NCBI RefSeq assembly: GCF_002150805.1
Contig: NZ_MTBA01000013.1
Coordinates: 1-64,000, forward strand
Reading direction: 5' to 3'
DNA from: Oceanospirillum sanctuarii
Lineage (GTDB): Bacteria; Pseudomonadota; Gammaproteobacteria; Pseudomonadales; Halomonadaceae
Length of the DNA: 64,000 nt
The translations under genes were made by a program, and so were the position numbers. Under the pieces are notes generated by a model. It had not been told where the DNA came from. It made no database searches and saw only the letters and a list, made by a program, of their open reading frames with translations. Shown here piece after piece: positions 9,359 to 17,967 of this stretch (position 1 is the first letter of the stretch; every line of letters starts with the position of its first letter).

Positions 9359-9378
9359 TTATCCTCCTGACACTTAAC

Positions 9379-9626
9379 ATTTTAATCATAGGCATGCGCG
9401 TTTAGCCGGTATCAATATACCGACAAACATAGAGGAAGGAGTTTAATAAGAAAGGAAAAATCCATTTCTGATCTGACTGCTTCCCTGCCAACGCGCCTGC
9501 GTTTATTCACTATGCAAGCATCTGTTTTCACTGCCTGCTGTCCAACATTCATAATTCTTGCAGCTTATCTAATTCAGCTACTCCGGTAAACGCTCATTAA
9601 GTCGGACACTTCCACAATTTACAGGC
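9379..9626. other. Gene-free right flank of the cassette pair
   Basis: No coding region is convincing here. It holds a short inverted repeat CGGTAT-N4-ATACCG near 9407-9420 and the chromosomal side of the cassette 1 junction (GTT on the minus strand). Nothing in it clearly resembles an attI site or an integrase remnant. Confidence 0.4.
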
Positions 9627-9659
9627 AAAAAAAGGAGCCGTGATAACTCACGGCTCCTT
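9627..9659 (-). terminator. Terminator of the TRAP binding-protein gene
   Basis: AAGGAGCCGTG (9632-9642) and CACGGCTCCTT (9649-9659) form an 11-bp stem with a 6-nt loop. A run of A residues to the left becomes a U tract on the minus strand. It lies 21 bp after the stop of the leftward gene. Confidence 0.88.
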
Positions 9660-9680
9660 CTGGTGGATCAGGTCAGATAA

Positions 9681-10748
9681 TTACTCCGGACGGCGCGGCA
9701 TAAAGGCGTTTTCTTTCCAGATTTTGTACTCTTCCCGGAAGCCCTGCAGATCGCCATAGGCTTTGGCGAAGAACGGATCAGCAGCGGATTTCTCTGCGGC
9801 AACCTCTTCCCATGTTTTACGGAACAGATCCAGCATGTCGTCGCTCCAGCGCATGTTGTGTACGCCTTTGTCGTTGACGTTTTTGTTCATCGCGGCGAAC
9901 TGAAGTGCTTCGCCCTCGGCATAGGATACCGCCATAGCTGAACGACAGGTGGTTTCTACCAATGCCTGCTGGGTTTCGCTCATCTTGTTCCAGGTATCTT
10001 TATTGATCAGGAGTTCCAACAGGGTCGCCTGCTGGTGCCAACCCGGATAGTAGTTGTACTTGGCGACTTTATGCAGGCCGATCATCTGATCGATCACCGG
10101 CATGGAGAATTCGGTAGCGTCAATCGCGCCTTTTTCCATCGCTGGGAAGATCTCAGAGCTTGGAATCAGAGAGGTGTTCACACCCAATTTCTGCATCACT
10201 TCACCACCCAGACCAAAGAAGCGCATTCTCAGCCCTTTCAGATCTTCAGCACTCTCAATGGGCTTGCTGAACCAACCGGAGGTTTCCGGTGCAACAACGG
10301 CACAAGGGATCGCATGCACGTTGTAGCCGTTGATGTCGTACATCTCCTGCCAGAGTTTGCGGCCATTGCCATGATAAACCCACGCCATATACTCACCGGC
10401 TTCCGGACCGAAAGGCACCGACGAGAAGATCGATGCCGCCGGAATCTTACCCACCCAGTAACCCGGTGAACCAAAACCCGCGTTAACCTTACCCGCTGCT
10501 ACCGCATCCAGAATCTCAAAAGTGCCAATCAGCTTGCCCGGCTCATATTTTTTAACGCGAATCGTGCCGCCAGAGGTTTTATTCAGCGTCTCTTCGATAT
10601 AGGTCGAAGTTGTACCCACACTCGGCAGTTTGGAGTTAAACGCGATAGGCATTTTCAGCATAATTTTCTGATCTGCAGCCTGGGTAGGAAGCGCAACGGC
10701 AGAGGCAAGACAAACCGCCAACGACAGGGTTTTGATCGGGTGTTTCAT
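9681..10748 (-). CDS. TRAP transporter solute-binding protein (DctP family), orphan
   Basis: This 355-aa protein starts at ATG 10748 with GGAG upstream and has a clear signal peptide (MKHPIKTLSLAVCLASA, cut after about residue 24). The mature part has the DctP/TRAP-T type features: an internal sugar-acid-binding stretch around MRFFGLGGEVMQKLGV, SSEIFPAMEKGAIDATEFS, and a C-terminal helical region. It binds an organic acid in the periplasm for a sodium-driven DctQM permease. No DctQ or DctM gene lies nearby, so the membrane partner is encoded elsewhere. The ligand cannot be read from sequence. The terminator follows directly. Confidence 0.9.
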   Translation of the reverse strand: MKHPIKTLSLAVCLASAVALPTQAADQKIMLKMPIAFNSKLPSVGTTSTYIEETLNKTSGGTIRVKKYEPGKLIGTFEILDAVAAGKVNAGFGSPGYWVGKIPAASIFSSVPFGPEAGEYMAWVYHGNGRKLWQEMYDINGYNVHAIPCAVVAPETSGWFSKPIESAEDLKGLRMRFFGLGGEVMQKLGVNTSLIPSSEIFPAMEKGAIDATEFSMPVIDQMIGLHKVAKYNYYPGWHQQATLLELLINKDTWNKMSETQQALVETTCRSAMAVSYAEGEALQFAAMNKNVNDKGVHNMRWSDDMLDLFRKTWEEVAAEKSAADPFFAKAYGDLQGFREEYKIWKENAFMPRRPE

Positions 10749-11095
10749 AAGGGTTAGCTCCGATTCTTCTTTATATTTTATTGGCTTAGCTCTTTGTAAG
10801 AGCAAAATCACCAAAGTCTAATCCTGCAAAACCCGGTCTGAAAAATGATTAGATCGAATCAGATCATTAGCTTTTCTGATGGTTGTAAAGTGTCAATAAC
10901 AGCAAAGGTGTCGATAACTACAACTGCAGGCTAAATAGTGAGAACCAGAGCTCAAAGTTACATAAGAGTGCATAAGGCTTCAGAAAGCCTGCTGAAATTG
11001 TCATCCAAAACCTGTATAAAGCTTTTGCTCTAAGCCTGAAGCAGGCTTGAGTAAGCAACCCAAGTTAGCTAAGAATTAAAAACAAGGATGTCATC
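10749..11095. other. Divergent intergenic region
   Basis: This stretch separates the leftward TRAP gene from the rightward yjgN-like gene, so it must hold both promoters. I see a small hairpin AAGCCTG-N3-CAGGCTT (11032-11048) close to the yjgN start and an imperfect echo of it near 10982-10995. No coding region or RNA gene is evident. Confidence 0.4.
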
Positions 11096-12226
11096 ATGAC
11101 AGATACCCTTCCGAATGGAGCTGAGGGACAACCTCAGAACACTCCGAATCTGACCGCAACACCCGCAGCAGACACCATGATCAACCGTGTGCTGAACAGC
11201 AAAACCGTACCGGTGGTCTTCTCCGGTAAGAAAATGGAATATTTCAAGCTTTGGCTGGTTAACCTGCTGTTAAGCATTATCACGCTGGGCATCTACAGCG
11301 CCTGGGCAAAAGTACGTAATACTCAGTACCTGTATGGCCACACTCAGATCGACGGTCATCGTTTCTCTTTTCTGGCAAAGCCGATGCAAATTCTGATCGG
11401 CCGTATTATTGCGGTTGTGGTATTTGCCATTTACGCCGTGATCTCCAGCCTGAACCCGATTCTGAGTCTGGTGTGCTCTTTACTGCTGCTTTTGGCTTAC
11501 CCGTGGCTGATCAACTCCGGTGTGCGTTTCAGCATGCGTAACACCTCCTACCGTAACGTGCGTTTCTCTTTCCACGGCACCTACGGCGGCGCATTTGTAA
11601 CCTTCCTGCTGCTGCCAATTCTGGGTGCTATTACCGCGTGGCTTGCGATGCCGTGGGTTCTGAAAAAAATCAATCAGTACATCTATGCCAACATCAGTTA
11701 CGGCGGCAAACCGGTTGAGCTGAACGCTTCAACGGGCTACTACTACAAAGCCTCTCTGATCACACTGGCACTGGCAGCGGTTGTCTTTGGTCTTGGCTAC
11801 CTGCTGGCTGAAGCCAGTAACCTGATGTACCTGATGCAAAGCGGAAGTGTTTCCATTGCAGCGGTGATGCCTCTGTTTATGGCTTTCTATCTGATCGCCT
11901 TAAGCCTGATTGCCGGTGTGTTTTATGCTCTGCTGTTTAATCATCTGGGCAATGCGATGAAGATTGATAACATCGCCTCTTTAAAAACCAATCTGAGTAT
12001 TCCGGCTTACTGCTGGTTAAATCTCAGCAACAGCCTGCTGCTGATCTTTACTCTGGGCTTAGCTTTCCCGGTGACTCAGATACGGAAAAATACCCTGCTG
12101 GCCAACGCGACTCAGGTTGAACTGCAGCCAGAGATCGACCGTTTGGTGAATACTGTGCAGGATGATGAGAAAACCTTTGGTGAAGAAGCAGCTGGCGTGT
12201 TTGATGTCGATCTGTCTCTTACCTAA
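11096..12226 (+). CDS. YjgN / DUF898 family inner-membrane protein
   Basis: This 376-aa protein has six or more hydrophobic segments after a polar 45-residue N-terminus. It carries the DUF898 hallmarks: FSGKKMEYFKLWLVN, the TLGIYSAWAKVRNTQYLYGHT motif, and a repeat-like RNTSYRNVRFSFHGTYGGAF. The family's biochemical role is not established. It is followed 75 bp later by an M48 peptidase gene on the same strand. This pairing suggests a shared membrane-protein or envelope quality function. AAGGA lies ahead of the ATG. Confidence 0.88.
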   Translation: MTDTLPNGAEGQPQNTPNLTATPAADTMINRVLNSKTVPVVFSGKKMEYFKLWLVNLLLSIITLGIYSAWAKVRNTQYLYGHTQIDGHRFSFLAKPMQILIGRIIAVVVFAIYAVISSLNPILSLVCSLLLLLAYPWLINSGVRFSMRNTSYRNVRFSFHGTYGGAFVTFLLLPILGAITAWLAMPWVLKKINQYIYANISYGGKPVELNASTGYYYKASLITLALAAVVFGLGYLLAEASNLMYLMQSGSVSIAAVMPLFMAFYLIALSLIAGVFYALLFNHLGNAMKIDNIASLKTNLSIPAYCWLNLSNSLLLIFTLGLAFPVTQIRKNTLLANATQVELQPEIDRLVNTVQDDEKTFGEEAAGVFDVDLSLT

Positions 12227-12301
12227 TGAACCTGACTTAACTGATCTGGTCTGGTCTGGTTGATCTGACCGGACCTGAATAATCAGAATAAAGGGAAAAT
12301 T

Positions 12302-13396
12302 ATGACTGTTTCCTCTGAATCAAACGCTTTGGCAGATGCAGAGCAGCATCCGCAAGACGGTGTTCAGGGAATCTTTCAGCAGGCCGGTTGTGCAGCAGCA
12401 CAACCGGCCTTTGCCGTTGTGGATTCTGACGGTGGGGTAAAGATTCTCAGCACAGATCAGGATGTTCTTGAGCAGCATCCGGCAGATGCCCTTGGCTACA
12501 GTTCGGTAATTCCGGGACTACCTGCAGAGCTTCATCTGCCCGATGGTGCCCGCTTTATTCCGGAAGATGTCAGCTATCGCTGGCCGGGGCTGAAGCCGGA
12601 AGCACATATTCCCGGCTGGCTGGAGACCCACTGGATAGCGGTATTTGCCTCTGTGGTCATTCTGCCGTTTTTCATCTGGATGATGATCTTTAAGGTGATT
12701 CCGGCGGGTGCCAGCATAGGTGTGGCTCTCTTACCAGACAGCGTGGCGGAAGAATCCGGCGAACAAACCCTGGCGATTCTGGATCGTTTCTATATGGAAC
12801 CATCGGATGTGTCTGAAGCTCAGCAGGCTCAGATCCGTCAGCAATGGCATCAGGCGCTGGATGCTCTCAATATTCCACGGGACAACTACCGCCTGAATTT
12901 CCGACGCTGGAATATGGGGGCGAACGCCATGGCGTTGCCTAATGGTGATGTGATCCTGACAGACGATATTGTCGAGCTGATGGCCGACCGTCCGGAACAA
13001 TTAACGGCAGTTATGCTGCACGAGATTGGTCATGTGGAGCACCAGCACAGCATGAAGATGATGGCTCAGGCCACCGCGACCTCTATGCTGTTTGCTCTGG
13101 TCTTTGGCGATATTGAAGGTGCCGGAGAGATGGTGATCGGCGCCAGCGCCAGCTTGCTGCAAAGTGCTTTCTCACGGGATATGGAGCGGGAGGCCGATGC
13201 TTTCGCCTATACCCAGCTGCATAAACTAGGGCAATCGCCGACGGATTTTGCTGACGCCATGAGCAGCCTGATGCACAGTCACGGCGCGTCTGAATCCGAC
13301 AGTAAAGATGACAGCTCGCTGAGCAACTATCTGAGCTCGCACCCTGCGATTCATGAGCGTATTGAAGCAGCCCGGAACTGGAAGCCTGCTCAATAA
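12302..13396 (+). CDS. M48-family membrane zinc metallopeptidase
   Basis: This 364-aa protein has a soluble N-terminal region, one membrane segment (about 113-135, IAVFASVVILPFFIWMMIF) and a peptidase domain. HEIGH (residues 240-244) gives the two zinc His and the catalytic Glu. EREAD (295-299) supplies the third ligand, as in the M48 group of HtpX and Ste24-like enzymes. The family degrades or trims membrane or periplasmic proteins. It probably forms a two-gene operon with the YjgN-like protein, ending at a bidirectional terminator. The first 110 residues are atypical and of unknown use. Confidence 0.88.
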   Translation: MTVSSESNALADAEQHPQDGVQGIFQQAGCAAAQPAFAVVDSDGGVKILSTDQDVLEQHPADALGYSSVIPGLPAELHLPDGARFIPEDVSYRWPGLKPEAHIPGWLETHWIAVFASVVILPFFIWMMIFKVIPAGASIGVALLPDSVAEESGEQTLAILDRFYMEPSDVSEAQQAQIRQQWHQALDALNIPRDNYRLNFRRWNMGANAMALPNGDVILTDDIVELMADRPEQLTAVMLHEIGHVEHQHSMKMMAQATATSMLFALVFGDIEGAGEMVIGASASLLQSAFSRDMEREADAFAYTQLHKLGQSPTDFADAMSSLMHSHGASESDSKDDSSLSNYLSSHPAIHERIEAARNWKPAQ

Positions 13397-13428
13397 GGAG
13401 CCCGTTGTAGAACGGATCCGGATAAAAC

Positions 13429-13466
13429 AAAAAGCCGAAGCAGAATTATCTGCTTCGGCTTTTTTA
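13429..13466. terminator. Bidirectional terminator between convergent genes
   Basis: AAAAGCCGAAGCAGA and its complement TCTGCTTCGGCTTTT form a 15-bp stem with a short loop, with A and T tracts on both sides. It serves the M48 gene from the left and the DUF5329 gene from the right. Confidence 0.9.
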
Positions 13467-13487
13467 CGTTACAACGTGGGTATCTAA

Positions 13488-13919
13488 TCAGGGATGCTTC
13501 TTCCGATAGGCTTTTAGTGCTCTGAGTAACCAATCCTGACTTCGCTCAGCCTCAACACCCGGGCAGATCACCTGATAGTAGCGACCACTGAAGGTGCTTT
13601 TACTGGCGGATAAGCGGATAAAATCCTCTGCGCTTTCGATATCGTCACGGAAATAATCATATTTGGTGCGAATATGATCCACCGCTTCCTGACCGGTATG
13701 ACGACTGCCATTACGGTCATAAATGCAGTCGGTATTTTCAACGTAATTCAGCAGATAATTGATCTCCTGCTGAGTTTTCTGCTCAACGTCTGCTTTCGCC
13801 AACCCTGAAGTCATCAATCCTAAACTCACTAACCCTGAATTCAACAGCACCAGCAGCGACACCCTTCTAGCTGCCGCAGATAAACGCTTTTGTTTAGCTC
13901 GCGATCCGACACTCACCAT
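13488..13919 (-). CDS. DUF5329 family periplasmic protein
   Basis: This 143-aa protein has a long positively charged start followed by a hydrophobic stretch and a cleavage-like AKADVEQ, so it is probably exported. The mature part (about 45-143) matches DUF5329: EINYLLNYVENTDCIYDRNG, a HIRTKYDYFRDDIESAEDFI helix, and KSTFSGRYYQVICPG with two Cys (around C63 and C119) that could form a disulfide. The family has no known function. It is a single gene between the terminator and the TetR gene. Confidence 0.75.
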   Translation of the reverse strand: MVSVGSRAKQKRLSAAARRVSLLVLLNSGLVSLGLMTSGLAKADVEQKTQQEINYLLNYVENTDCIYDRNGSRHTGQEAVDHIRTKYDYFRDDIESAEDFIRLSASKSTFSGRYYQVICPGVEAERSQDWLLRALKAYRKKHP

Positions 13920-13984
13920 AAAGCACCCTCCCTATCTCCAAGCCCCAGCTCCCCCGGTCACTTAGCTTTGCCTTGCATCGCTGA

Positions 13985-14578
13985 TCAAGCCTGATAACGC
14001 GCCAGAAACATTGCCACGGTTTCCTGAATAGCCCGATCCCGATCTGCTTCAGACACTTCTGCCAACTGATAAAGCTGCGGATAAAAGATAAACGCCTTCA
14101 ACTGATAGACAAACTGCTGGCTGGCAAAAAGCGGGTCTTCTACCTTGAGCACACCAGCATCGGTTGCCGCCTGCAGAAACGGCTCCAGATAACTCAGACA
14201 ACCAATTTTTTCCTGAGTTAAAGTCTGCGCCAGCATCGGATCTTTAAGCAGCTGCATAAAGCCGATCTTAGCTACCCGCAGAAAAGGTTGGGATGACATC
14301 AGCTTGGCTTCGCAGAGAGCGATATAACTCAACTGATCGCTAATCGGTTGCGAAGCATCAAAGACCACGGCAGCGCCTTCAGAAAGCTGACCAAACATAC
14401 GGCGCATAATCGCCTGAAACAGCTCTTCTTTATTGGCGAAATGGTTATACACAGTGCGTTTGGAAACACCGGCAACCTGCGCCAGCTGATCCATACTGGT
14501 CTGTTCTACGCCAAAATCGTAAAAAAGTTGTTCAGCGGCATCCAGAATCTGAAGGCGCTTTTTGTCGGAAAGTTTCAT
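13985..14578 (-). CDS. TetR/AcrR family transcriptional regulator
   Basis: This 197-aa protein has an N-terminal HTH of TetR type (about 8-55): RLQILDAAEQLFYDFGVEQT followed by the recognition helix VAGVSKRTVYNHFANKEELF. The C-terminal ligand domain is all-helical and not specific enough to predict the inducer. ATG 14578 is preferred to an upstream TTG at 14608 because the family starts close to the HTH. It is divergent from the metallo-hydrolase at 14771. The shared 190-bp region contains repeated AGTTTAC half-sites, so it likely represses itself and that gene. Confidence 0.9.
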   Translation of the reverse strand: MKLSDKKRLQILDAAEQLFYDFGVEQTSMDQLAQVAGVSKRTVYNHFANKEELFQAIMRRMFGQLSEGAAVVFDASQPISDQLSYIALCEAKLMSSQPFLRVAKIGFMQLLKDPMLAQTLTQEKIGCLSYLEPFLQAATDAGVLKVEDPLFASQQFVYQLKAFIFYPQLYQLAEVSEADRDRAIQETVAMFLARYQA

Positions 14579-14659
14579 GGTTGTCAAAGCGTTACCGTAT
14601 ACACACAAGCGGGTTAGTTGCTGCTAGTGTACTGCAGCGAAGAAAAACTTACACCAAGC

Positions 14660-14705
14660 AGTTTACTTTTTGCCATTCAAATGTAAACTGCACCGTGTAG
14701 TTTAC
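14660..14705. promoter_or_regulatory. Candidate TetR operator
   Basis: GTAAACT (14683-14689) and AGTTTAC (14699-14705) form a 7-bp inverted repeat with a 9-bp spacer, and a third AGTTTAC lies at 14660-14666. The position between a TetR gene and its divergent neighbour is where such an operator is expected. Confidence 0.6.
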
Positions 14706-14718
14706 TTATTTTAAAACT

Positions 14719-14741
14719 CTGATCAGGACTTTTCTGATCAG
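14719..14741. repeat. Paired CTGATCAG palindromes
   Basis: The 8-bp self-complementary word CTGATCAG occurs twice, at 14719-14726 and 14734-14741, spaced by seven bases. It lies 30 bp ahead of the metallo-hydrolase start. It could be a second regulator site or a hairpin in the leader. Confidence 0.4.
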
Positions 14742-14770
14742 CAGTAAAATCGAAATCAAAGAGCGATGCT

Positions 14771-15886
14771 ATGACACCATTCAGATGGATTCTGGCGTTT
14801 TGCCTGACTCTCTTAGCCGGAGGTTGCATGATGAATGCCGAACTCGTTGCCAACACAGACAATATGAAACACCCGAATGCAGCCCGTTATGAAGATGGCA
14901 AATTCCACAACAGCGCCAAAATTGAGACTGCAGGCATCGGAAAAACAGTGGGTATATTCTGGCGCTTTATGACGGCGAGCAAAGTGGATGCAGAACCTGA
15001 AGTGAATCTGCCGGTTAAAGAGATCACCCGTGAGCAGCTGGATCAGCTGGCGGATGATCGCTTCTGGCTGATCAAGCTGGGGCACTCCTCCATTCTGCTC
15101 AAGGTTTATGGCGATTACTGGCTGATCGATCCGGTCTTTGCCGAGCGCGCCTCGCCGTTTTCCTTTATGGGGCCGAAGCGTTTTCATCAGCCGCCTATTG
15201 AGCTGAAAGAGCTGCCACCGATTAAAAAGGTGCTGATCTCCCACAATCACTACGATCATCTGGATAAAGAGAGCATCGCCCATCTGGCAGAGCTAAGCGA
15301 AAGCTTCTACGTGCCTTTGGGTGTCGATGGCGACCTGAAAAAATGGGGCGTGGCGGAAGAGAAAATCAAAAGCTTCGACTGGTGGCAGGAGGAGCGTGCC
15401 GGCGATCAGCTGATCGCCTTTACGCCAACACAGCACTTCTCGGGCCGTGGTATGAGTGACGGTAACTCCACACTCTGGGGTTCCTGGGTGATTAAAACCG
15501 CTAACGAGTCTCTGTATTTCAGTGGAGACTCCGGTTATTTCGCTGGTTTTAAACAGATTGGCGAGACTTACGGTCCCTTTGATCTGACCCTGATCGAAAC
15601 CGGTGCTTACGACAAAGACTGGGCCAACATCCACATGACGCCGGAAGAGAGTGTGCAGGCGCATCTGGATCTGCAGGGTAAGGTGATGATACCTATTCAT
15701 AACGGCACCTTTGATCTGGCGTTCCACGCCTGGTACGACCCGCTGAATCGGGTAACAGAAGCGGCGGAAGCCCATCAGGTCAGCCTGAGTACCCCTGTGG
15801 TTGGCGATATTCTGCAGGTTACCTCACCCGCTGTTGAACAGCGCTGGTGGCAGGGTTTACAGAACACCCAGCTGGCAACACTTTGA
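14771..15886 (+). CDS. Metallo-beta-lactamase-fold hydrolase, lipoprotein (RomA/NAPE-PLD-like)
   Basis: This 371-aa protein opens with a lipoprotein signal (MTPFRWILAFCLTLLAGGC, lipid Cys19), so it is probably anchored in the periplasm. The metal site HNHYDHLD (H158, H160, D162, H163) is followed by TQHFSGRG, FSGDSGYF and the late IPIHNGTFDLAFH. This is the arrangement of the UlaG/RomA/NAPE-PLD branch. Members hydrolyse phosphodiesters or lipid amides, but the substrate here cannot be set. It is divergent from the TetR gene, suggesting induction by a membrane-active compound. Confidence 0.88.
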   Translation: MTPFRWILAFCLTLLAGGCMMNAELVANTDNMKHPNAARYEDGKFHNSAKIETAGIGKTVGIFWRFMTASKVDAEPEVNLPVKEITREQLDQLADDRFWLIKLGHSSILLKVYGDYWLIDPVFAERASPFSFMGPKRFHQPPIELKELPPIKKVLISHNHYDHLDKESIAHLAELSESFYVPLGVDGDLKKWGVAEEKIKSFDWWQEERAGDQLIAFTPTQHFSGRGMSDGNSTLWGSWVIKTANESLYFSGDSGYFAGFKQIGETYGPFDLTLIETGAYDKDWANIHMTPEESVQAHLDLQGKVMIPIHNGTFDLAFHAWYDPLNRVTEAAEAHQVSLSTPVVGDILQVTSPAVEQRWWQGLQNTQLATL

Positions 15887-15913
15887 TCACTCTAATTTTC
15901 TGAGTTTTCGTAT

Positions 15914-15957
15914 AAAAAGCCGGTGCGACCTCTGAACAGGGTCACACCGGCATTTTT
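15914..15957. terminator. Bidirectional terminator between convergent genes
   Basis: AAAAAGCCGGTGcGACC and GGTCaCACCGGC form a long stem with one mismatch, followed by TTTTTT on the plus strand and preceded by AAAAA. It separates the metallo-hydrolase from ygiD. Confidence 0.88.
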
Positions 15958-16029
15958 TATTTCGGTAATTTCAGCAGCCTAAAACCTACAATCAACCTGC
16001 AACCAAACTGCAGATTAAAACCGGCTGGC

Positions 16030-16830
16030 TTAATCCAGCTGCCAGTGGAACATACCGGAATCCTTACCCAGAATTTTTGCCGGATACTCACCACTGGATG
16101 CCTTACCCGCCAAACCGTAGCAAACGTGAATGGGCAGCAGATGCTCTTCCCGTGGGTGGCAGAAACGGGCTCCCGGTGCCTGCTCCCAGTTAAGCAGTCG
16201 CTGACGACGTTCTGGTTCGCTCAGATCACCGGCACAGGTTTCCAGCAGCCAGTGCTCAAAACCCTGATTCAGGTCGGTAATCTCCTGCGATGGTGCGGCA
16301 AAAAAGGCGCGCATATTGTGGAAGGAGAAACCAGAACCCACCACGAGCAGGTTATCCCACTCTACTCCTTTCAACGCCTCGCCCATCGCCAGATGCAGCT
16401 CAGGATCCAGGGATGCTGACAGGGACAGCTGCACCACAGGGATATCCGCCTGCGGATACATCATCTTCAGCGGGACAAACATGCCGTGGTCATAACCACG
16501 CTTATCGTCCAGACGGGATTCAATACCCGCTTGTCCTAATGCCTGATGAATCCGGCTGGCAAGCTCCGGCTCACCGGGAGCCGGATACTGAATCTCGTAG
16601 GACTCTTTCGGAAATCCGTAATAATCGTAAATCAGCTCAGGACTTTTTCCGGAAGTGATAGTTGGAACTGCCTCTTCCCAGTGAGCACTAACAACCAGAA
16701 TCGCCGATGGTTTCGGCAGCACGGTACTCAACTCATTCAGACGATCCACCATCTCCTGATGACCCGGATCACCTAACAGCGGCATAGGGCCACCACCGTG
16801 GGAGATAAAAATAATATTGGATGCGTTCAT
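16030..16830 (-). CDS. ygiD: Extradiol ring-opening dioxygenase, DODA class III type (YgiD-like)
   Basis: This 266-aa protein matches the LigB/DODA superfamily. SHGGGP near the start supplies a metal His, VVSAHWEE another, and KRGYDHGMFVPLKMMYP and GSGFSFHNMRAF the remaining active-site region. E. coli YgiD opens the ring of 4,5-DOPA in vitro. A role in cleaving catecholic or quinone-derived compounds is likely. ATG 16830 has AAGGAGG at the right distance, while the GTG at 16833 is too close. It ends a three-gene leftward group doxX-yqjG-ygiD, all tied to quinone or phenolic stress. Confidence 0.9.
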   Translation of the reverse strand: MNASNIIFISHGGGPMPLLGDPGHQEMVDRLNELSTVLPKPSAILVVSAHWEEAVPTITSGKSPELIYDYYGFPKESYEIQYPAPGEPELASRIHQALGQAGIESRLDDKRGYDHGMFVPLKMMYPQADIPVVQLSLSASLDPELHLAMGEALKGVEWDNLLVVGSGFSFHNMRAFFAAPSQEITDLNQGFEHWLLETCAGDLSEPERRQRLLNWEQAPGARFCHPREEHLLPIHVCYGLAGKASSGEYPAKILGKDSGMFHWQLD

Positions 16831-16858
16831 CACACCCTCCTTAAAGAGAGAATAACGG

Positions 16859-17806
16859 TTAAAGAATGCCCGGGCCTTTTGGCACGATACCGTTCGGATT
16901 CAGTGCCTTGATGGAGTAATAACCCGCTTTGATATGCTCGATATTCACAGTATCCGCGATGCCATCCAGTTGCAGAATCCGCAGCATATAGGCATGCAGA
17001 TACGGCATCTCTTTCAGAGTGTTGCGGTTACATTTAAACAGACCATGGTAAGCCGCATCGAAACGCACCAGCGTCACAAAAGTACGCACATCGGTCTCGG
17101 TAATAGCATCGCCAAACAGATAATCACGGCCATCACTGAGGCGCTCTTCCAGTTCATCCAGACAGGTAAAGACTTTCAGATAAGCTTCATCATAGGCTTC
17201 CTGAGAGGAGGCAAACCCCGCCTGATAAACACCGTTATTCAGGTTGTCATAGATATGAGCATTGAGCTGATCGATTTCTGAGGTCAGATCAGAGGGACAC
17301 AGATCAGGGCCCGTCGCACCCAGTTCATTAAAGGCCGTGTTCAACATACGTAGAATATCGGCGGATTCATTATTCACCATGCGATCCTGCTGCTTGTCCC
17401 ACAGCACAGGTACTGTGGCACGACCGGTAAACACAGGATCCGCTTTAGTGTAGATCTGATGCATATAGTCGGCGTCGTTCAGGGTGTCGGTATCAGCCCC
17501 TTCGAAGCCACCAAAACGCCAGCCCTGATCCGTCAGCTGAGGATTAACCACAGAAACAGAGATCATCTTATCCAGACCTTTCAGCTTCAGCGCCATCAGA
17601 GTTCGGGAAGCCCACGGGCAGATATAAGCCACATAGAGATGATAACGACCGGCTTCTGCTTTAAAGCCTGCGTCACCGGTTGGGCCTGCGCTGCCATCCG
17701 GTGTCACCCAGTGACGGAAGGATGAGGTCTGACGGATAAAACGTCCCTGCTCATCTTTAGACTGTACCGGTTGCCAGTTTTCCTGCCATACGCCATTGAC
17801 TAACAT
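16859..17806 (-). CDS. yqjG: Glutathionyl-hydroquinone reductase (omega/Xi-class GST)
   Basis: This 315-aa protein has the Xi-class GST layout. The thioredoxin-like half carries the catalytic CPWASR motif in YICPWASRTLMALKLKG, then VPVLWD and NNESADILRM for glutathione binding. The helical half contains ITETDVRTFVTLVRFDAAYH and the class-specific tail PNGIVPKGPGI. It reduces glutathionyl-hydroquinones back to hydroquinones in the cytoplasm. It lies between doxX and ygiD on the same strand, supporting a shared quinone-detoxification role. Confidence 0.95.
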   Translation of the reverse strand: MLVNGVWQENWQPVQSKDEQGRFIRQTSSFRHWVTPDGSAGPTGDAGFKAEAGRYHLYVAYICPWASRTLMALKLKGLDKMISVSVVNPQLTDQGWRFGGFEGADTDTLNDADYMHQIYTKADPVFTGRATVPVLWDKQQDRMVNNESADILRMLNTAFNELGATGPDLCPSDLTSEIDQLNAHIYDNLNNGVYQAGFASSQEAYDEAYLKVFTCLDELEERLSDGRDYLFGDAITETDVRTFVTLVRFDAAYHGLFKCNRNTLKEMPYLHAYMLRILQLDGIADTVNIEHIKAGYYSIKALNPNGIVPKGPGIL

Positions 17807-17967
17807 CTCTGCTTACTCCTGATTCTGTTTGAGTCTGGTCTGAGTACTTATTTGGCCTGCTTATTTCTTTGCTCTGCTTTGCAGCTTATTCAACATAAAC
17901 CGGGCGCGGCTGCCGGAGAAATCCCGTAAACCGCGCACCTGTTCTGTTTTCAGTCCGGTGAATCCGA

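Larger units (their letters stand above)
7178..9378 (-). mobile_element. Two-cassette integron array without integrase (CALIN-like)
   Basis: Two leftward genes are each followed by an attC site, and three junctions show the GTT core on the minus strand (revcomp at 7178-7184, 8301-8307, 9372-9378). The decisive check is that each cassette's attC R'' box is the complement of GTT plus that cassette's own first four bases. Cassette 1 starts AAGT and has ACTTAAC (8392-8398). Cassette 2 starts ATGT and has ACATAAC (7273-7279). That is expected only from excisable circular cassettes. No intI gene or sure attI is present within the window. The DNA is visibly more AT-rich than its neighbours. Confidence 0.85.

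Noticed and set aside
9379-9626. attI site or integrase remnant right of the cassettes
   Set aside because: Only a short dyad was found. No IntI motifs appear in any frame, so the array is called without attI.
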